In this document: positions 22,999 through 26,231 of the stretch, one piece after another
Position numbering within the stretch: the stretch's first letter is position 1
How the letters are laid out: each line of letters starts with the position of its first letter
DNA from: CBFDBT01 sp965603115
Lineage (GTDB): Bacteria; Pseudomonadota; Alphaproteobacteria; Sphingomonadales; Kordiimonadaceae
Direction of reading: 5' to 3'
Assembly (NCBI GenBank): GCA_965603115.1
Contig: CBFDBT010000012.1
Location: 1-26,231, forward strand
Length of the DNA stretch: 26,231 bases
Made by a program: the position numbers and the translations under genes
The notes under the pieces: model-generated
The model's input: only the letters and a program-made list of their open reading frames with translations
Databases searched by the model: none
Told to the model about the DNA's origin: nothing

Positions 22999-25011
22999 AT
23001 GTCTGTCAAAAAATCTAAGCCGAATGAAGGGGGCTGCACTTTGGCGCTAAAAGGAAATATAAATAAAAAGACTTACCGTCCAAAGATTTCAGCGCTGAGA
23101 AAAAATGGGCGAAAACCCTCTCGTGCTAAGCGGGGGCCCATTGCTGCTGTTTTTTATGCTCTATCGGTCTTAGGTGTTTGGATCGTTATCGCTGGTATAA
23201 TTCTCTTTGTTTATCTAGCCCATGACCTGCCCGATTATGAAAACCCTCCCAAGCCCGGGGCGGGTATCCGTTCAATCATTGTCAAAGCAGAAAATGGTGC
23301 AACGCTGGTTCGCACCGGTCCAATATATGGGGATTTTTTAACCTATAGTGAAATTCCCAAGTCTATGATTCAGGCTATAGTGGCTGTAGAAGACCGGCGC
23401 TTTTTTGATCATATTGGCATCGACGGCAAAGGCATTGCCCGTGCTGCAATGACCAATGCGCTGTCTGGCAGATTAAGGCAAGGCGGAAGTACGCTCACGC
23501 AGCAGCTAGCAAAAAATATGTTTTTGACGCACAAGCGCACCATAAAAAGAAAGGCGCAAGAAACTTTGCTGGCTTTCTGGTTAGAGGTAAAGTTTAGCAA
23601 ACAACAAATCCTAACGCTTTATCTCAACCGTGTTTATTTTGGTGGCGGGGCTTATGGAGTTGATGCTGCCTCACGCAAATTTTTTGGCCATAGCGCCCGC
23701 GAGCTCTCCATTGCCGAATCGGCAGTGCTGGCAGGTGTGGTGCAATCCCCATCGCGCCTTGCCCCCCACATAAACCCGCAAGGTGCATGGAAACGTGGCA
23801 AGTTCGTCTTAAAAGCACTTGTGAGCACAGGCCTTCTCACACAAGATAAATCAGATTCCATTGCCAAAACCATGCCCTTCATTGTCTCGGGCGGTCCCGG
23901 GATAAACGTACGATTTTTCACTGACTGGATAACCCAACAAGCTGATAAGTTACTCCAGTTCAAAGGTCGGTCTTTAATCGTCCACACAACGCTTGACCCA
24001 ACAATGCAAGTTGCCGCAACCAACGCCCTGCACCGACACCTCGAAAGCGAAGGGGCCACCCGTAATGCAAGTGAAGGGGCGCTCATCTCTATGGAGCTGG
24101 ACGGCGCCGTCAAGGCGATGGTTGGTGGATATAGCTATAGCAAAAACCAGTTTAATCGTGCGGTTCTTGCCAAACGTCAACCAGGCTCAACCTTTAAGCT
24201 CTTTGCCTATCTGGCTGCGATTGAAAATGGCATAAAGCCAAGTGATATCTATCATGACAAGGCCCTTACGGTCGATGGATGGAGTCCAAAAAATTATAGT
24301 GGAAAACATTATGGGGACATGCCCCTTACCGAAGCCTTTGCGCGTTCAGTTAACACCATTGCCGTACAAGTTGCAGAAGAAACAGGCCGCAGTAAAGTCG
24401 CAGAAATGGCGCGGCGCTTAGGCATCACAACAAATGTCTCGCCGGTGGCAAGCTTGCCTCTCGGCACCGAAGAAGTGCGACTTATCGACCTCACTGGTGC
24501 TTACGCAGCCGTTGCTAATGGCGGCTTGAAAGTTAAAGCTTATGGCATTGTCGAGATATCTTCACTCGAGGGTGAAGTGCTCTACCGCCACATTACAGAG
24601 CCCCCTAAACTTGTGATCAACCAAGATACCATCGAGAAAATTACACCAATGCTAGAGGCCGTCATCACATCGGGTAGTGGCCGTAATGCCTCAATCGATC
24701 GCCCTGCTGCTGGCAAGTCCGGCACCACGCAAGACAGTCGCGATGCGGTGTTTGCAGGGTTTACATCTGATCTCACCACAGGGGTCTGGATTGGCAATGA
24801 TGACAACACACCGATGAAGGCCGTTACAGGCGGTGGCTTGCCCGCGCGCGTATGGGCAGATTTTATGTTAGAAGCTCACGCTGGTAGACCCGTGCGCAAT
24901 CTGCACGCCGACCAAGAGCTATACCGTAGCACCTATGACAAGTTGCCAGAACCATTAGAAGACAAACCCAAAAAGAGCCTGTGGGAAAAAATCTTTGGCA
25001 AAAAGAAATAA
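22999..25011 (+). CDS. Class A penicillin-binding protein (PBP1a-like glycosyltransferase/transpeptidase)
   Basis: This bifunctional inner-membrane enzyme polymerises lipid II and cross-links peptidoglycan. The 670-residue product has a very basic cytoplasmic N-terminus (1-46) and one membrane helix (about 47-74). The GT51 domain has catalytic Glu131 in VEDRRFFDHIGID and GGSTLTQQLAKN at 162-173. The transpeptidase domain has Ser397 in STFK, SVN at 450-452 and KSGT at 573-576. All key residues are intact. It is shorter than E. coli PBP1a (about 850), and the OB-like insert seems absent, as in compact alphaproteobacterial forms. The tail KSLWEKIFGKKK is basic. The Shine-Dalgarno is weak. It is divergent from tetR. 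Confidence 0.95.
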   Translation: MSVKKSKPNEGGCTLALKGNINKKTYRPKISALRKNGRKPSRAKRGPIAAVFYALSVLGVWIVIAGIILFVYLAHDLPDYENPPKPGAGIRSIIVKAENGATLVRTGPIYGDFLTYSEIPKSMIQAIVAVEDRRFFDHIGIDGKGIARAAMTNALSGRLRQGGSTLTQQLAKNMFLTHKRTIKRKAQETLLAFWLEVKFSKQQILTLYLNRVYFGGGAYGVDAASRKFFGHSARELSIAESAVLAGVVQSPSRLAPHINPQGAWKRGKFVLKALVSTGLLTQDKSDSIAKTMPFIVSGGPGINVRFFTDWITQQADKLLQFKGRSLIVHTTLDPTMQVAATNALHRHLESEGATRNASEGALISMELDGAVKAMVGGYSYSKNQFNRAVLAKRQPGSTFKLFAYLAAIENGIKPSDIYHDKALTVDGWSPKNYSGKHYGDMPLTEAFARSVNTIAVQVAEETGRSKVAEMARRLGITTNVSPVASLPLGTEEVRLIDLTGAYAAVANGGLKVKAYGIVEISSLEGEVLYRHITEPPKLVINQDTIEKITPMLEAVITSGSGRNASIDRPAAGKSGTTQDSRDAVFAGFTSDLTTGVWIGNDDNTPMKAVTGGGLPARVWADFMLEAHAGRPVRNLHADQELYRSTYDKLPEPLEDKPKKSLWEKIFGKKK

Positions 25012-25025
25012 TAAAAGATCCAGCT

Positions 25026-25784
25026 TTATACATTACCCATTGCAAAAAGGGTGTGACCCTCATTTTTAAGCCACCTACGGTGGGTCTTCCAGTTGCTATC
25101 GCAAGTTTCCACCAGCGACCAAAAAGCAGGAGAATGGTTCATTTCCTTTAAGTGCGCAACTTCGTGCGCGGCGACATAATTTAAAATGTGCGGCTCAGCG
25201 AGTATCAAGCGCCAGGAAAAGCGTAGGTTTTTTTTTGATGAACAACTGCCCCAGCGGCTTTTAGTGTCCCCTACGGCTATAGAATTAAACTCTAAGCCCA
25301 GCACCTCTGCATGATAATGCGCTGCCTCGATAAGCGCTTCTTTCGCTTGTTTTTTCAACCAACGCTGAAGCCGTGCAGGAGCATGGTCGACGGGGCCTCC
25401 AACCCTGATGCTGGCTTCTTCCAACCAAACCCCGCGCGGAGAAGCCCCAGTAAAAACAAGAGTGTAACTAAGACCTTTGAAATTTATAACATGGCCACAA
25501 CCAAGGGGTGGGGTGATAACTATCGAAGCCCGTTGATCTCTAATCCATTCGCTTCGTTCATGGATAAACTTTTTAGCCTCTTTCAGCGACACGCGTTTTG
25601 GCAAGGTGACCGCAAGATCGCCACTGCGCGGGTCAACGCGCAAGATTAGGCGTTTTGCCTTGACGTTCCAGCGGACAACAGCGGTCAGTTGCTCCCCGCC
25701 AACATCAAGATCAAGCGTGGTTTTTGGCCGAAGCGGTTTGCTCAATATATGCGCTAAAATGTTACTCATGTTTTTTGTTATCAT
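25026..25784 (-). CDS. YgjP-like (DUF45, M48-type) zinc metallopeptidase-fold protein
   Basis: The 252-residue product belongs to the YgjP/DUF45 group. It has the signature GDTKSRWGSCSSKKNLRFSW, then LNYVAAHEVAHLKEMNHSPAFW, giving the zinc motif HEVAH at 207-211 and a third His at 217. Function is not established; WLM/SprT-like DNA-protein crosslink proteases are distant relatives. The N-terminal 100 residues form the usual beta-rich lead-in (KRLILRVDPRSGDLAVTLP). The frame also opens at 25805, overlapping the upstream gene. I prefer ATG 25784, which forms a TAATG junction with that gene's stop and has AGAAGG just before it. It converges on the PBP gene. Confidence 0.9.
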   Translation of the reverse strand: MITKNMSNILAHILSKPLRPKTTLDLDVGGEQLTAVVRWNVKAKRLILRVDPRSGDLAVTLPKRVSLKEAKKFIHERSEWIRDQRASIVITPPLGCGHVINFKGLSYTLVFTGASPRGVWLEEASIRVGGPVDHAPARLQRWLKKQAKEALIEAAHYHAEVLGLEFNSIAVGDTKSRWGSCSSKKNLRFSWRLILAEPHILNYVAAHEVAHLKEMNHSPAFWSLVETCDSNWKTHRRWLKNEGHTLFAMGNV

Positions 25785-26231
25785 TATCCTTCTGCGTTGG
25801 GCCATTCCACCAAATGATCCTCAAGATCACCAGCATCTCGCTCGCCTACAACGCGACCAGACACCGACATACCGGCTTTAATAACGCTGTCAGGGTCACC
25901 ACTAACCAGCGGGTGCCAGTTAGCTAATCCTTTGCCTTCTGCCAGTCGCCGATAGGCACAGCTTGATGGCATCCAATCAATCATGCCAACATTTTCTGAC
26001 GTAATCACCACGCAGTGCGGTACATAGCGCCGTCTTTCATTATATTTACTACAGCGACAGGTATCGTGGTCCATAAAACGGCAAGCAACTTCAGTGTAAT
26101 AAACAATGCCGCTATCTTCATCTTCTAGTTTGTGTAAACAGCATTTGCCGCAGCCATCGCACAACAGCTCCCACTCACGGCGATCCATCTCTTCAAGTTT
26201 TTTGCTTTGCCAAAATGGTTTCGTGTCGGCC
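25784..26231 (-). CDS. YcgN/UPF0260-type cysteine-cluster protein, 5' end off the window
   Basis: The visible 148 residues belong to the YcgN/YkgJ-like CxxCxxCC family. The cluster CDGCGKCC is followed by LHKLEDEDSGIVYYTEVACRFMD, CRCSKY, VPHCVVI and SSCAYR, with a conserved C-terminal GLANWHPLVSGDP. The cysteines probably bind zinc or an iron-sulfur cluster; the function is unknown. There is an ATG at 26188, but the frame stays open to the window edge. The residues before it (PFWQSKKLEEM) match the family's normal N-terminus, so the true start lies outside. Its stop overlaps the YgjP-like start as TAATG, suggesting an operon. Confidence 0.92.
   Translation of the reverse strand, partial: ADTKPFWQSKKLEEMDRREWELLCDGCGKCCLHKLEDEDSGIVYYTEVACRFMDHDTCRCSKYNERRRYVPHCVVITSENVGMIDWMPSSCAYRRLAEGKGLANWHPLVSGDPDSVIKAGMSVSGRVVGERDAGDLEDHLVEWPNAEG

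Noticed and set aside
23652..24113. Minus-strand frame of 153 codons inside the PBP gene
   Set aside because: It lies opposite intact catalytic-domain coding sequence and has no family resemblance.
1..26231. Mobile element, prophage, CRISPR array or defence system
   Set aside because: No transposase, integrase, cas or toxin-antitoxin gene, no direct-repeat array and no target-site duplications were seen.

Overview
The window is a chromosomal housekeeping segment of an alphaproteobacterium. The main evidence is gene order: tsaB, rimI, mucR, fur, plsC, miaB, phoH, ybeY, corC, lnt, an XRE regulator, trmB, rimP, nusA, ylxR, infB, rbfA, truB, rpsO, pnp. This is the arrangement I know from Rhizobiales and Rhodospirillales, apart from a missing metK. 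A Ros/MucR-type regulator, an alphaproteobacterial Fur/Mur without Cys-X2-Cys motifs and a RutE-like nitroreductase agree with this. Base composition by eye is moderate, roughly mid-40s percent GC. That is low for many terrestrial relatives and would suit a marine lineage, but I cannot name a genus.

Layout. Positions 1-20475 are entirely minus-strand and densely packed. Reading in the direction of transcription (high to low coordinate), the first block is a nitroreductase, tsaB and rimI. Next come two regulators (mucR, fur) and a lysophosphatidate acyltransferase. The miaB-phoH-ybeY-corC-lnt block joins tRNA modification, rRNA maturation and lipoprotein acylation. An XRE regulator and trmB follow. 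Last is the translation/transcription operon rimP-nusA-ylxR-infB-rbfA-truB-rpsO-pnp; pnp runs off the left edge. Many junctions overlap by 1 to 26 bases, so translational coupling is likely.

Positions 20476-26231 are more mixed. A secreted or periplasmic polysaccharide deacetylase and a class A penicillin-binding protein lie on the plus strand. An Nfu iron-sulfur scaffold, a TetR regulator, a YgjP-like metallopeptidase and a YcgN-like cysteine-cluster protein (cut by the right edge) lie on the minus strand.

I found no tRNA or rRNA gene, CRISPR array, insertion sequence, phage gene or defence system, and no gene-free stretch longer than 300 bases. The longest gap is about 267 bases upstream of mucR. 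I do not see a previously undescribed system. The points most worth a second look are a structured leader in front of rimP-nusA-infB, a strong stem-loop in the pnp leader, a MucR that has lost two zinc ligands, the absence of metK from its expected place, a palindrome in the tetR promoter, and several TTG starts. All promoters, hairpins and operators were found by eye, without folding or database searches.
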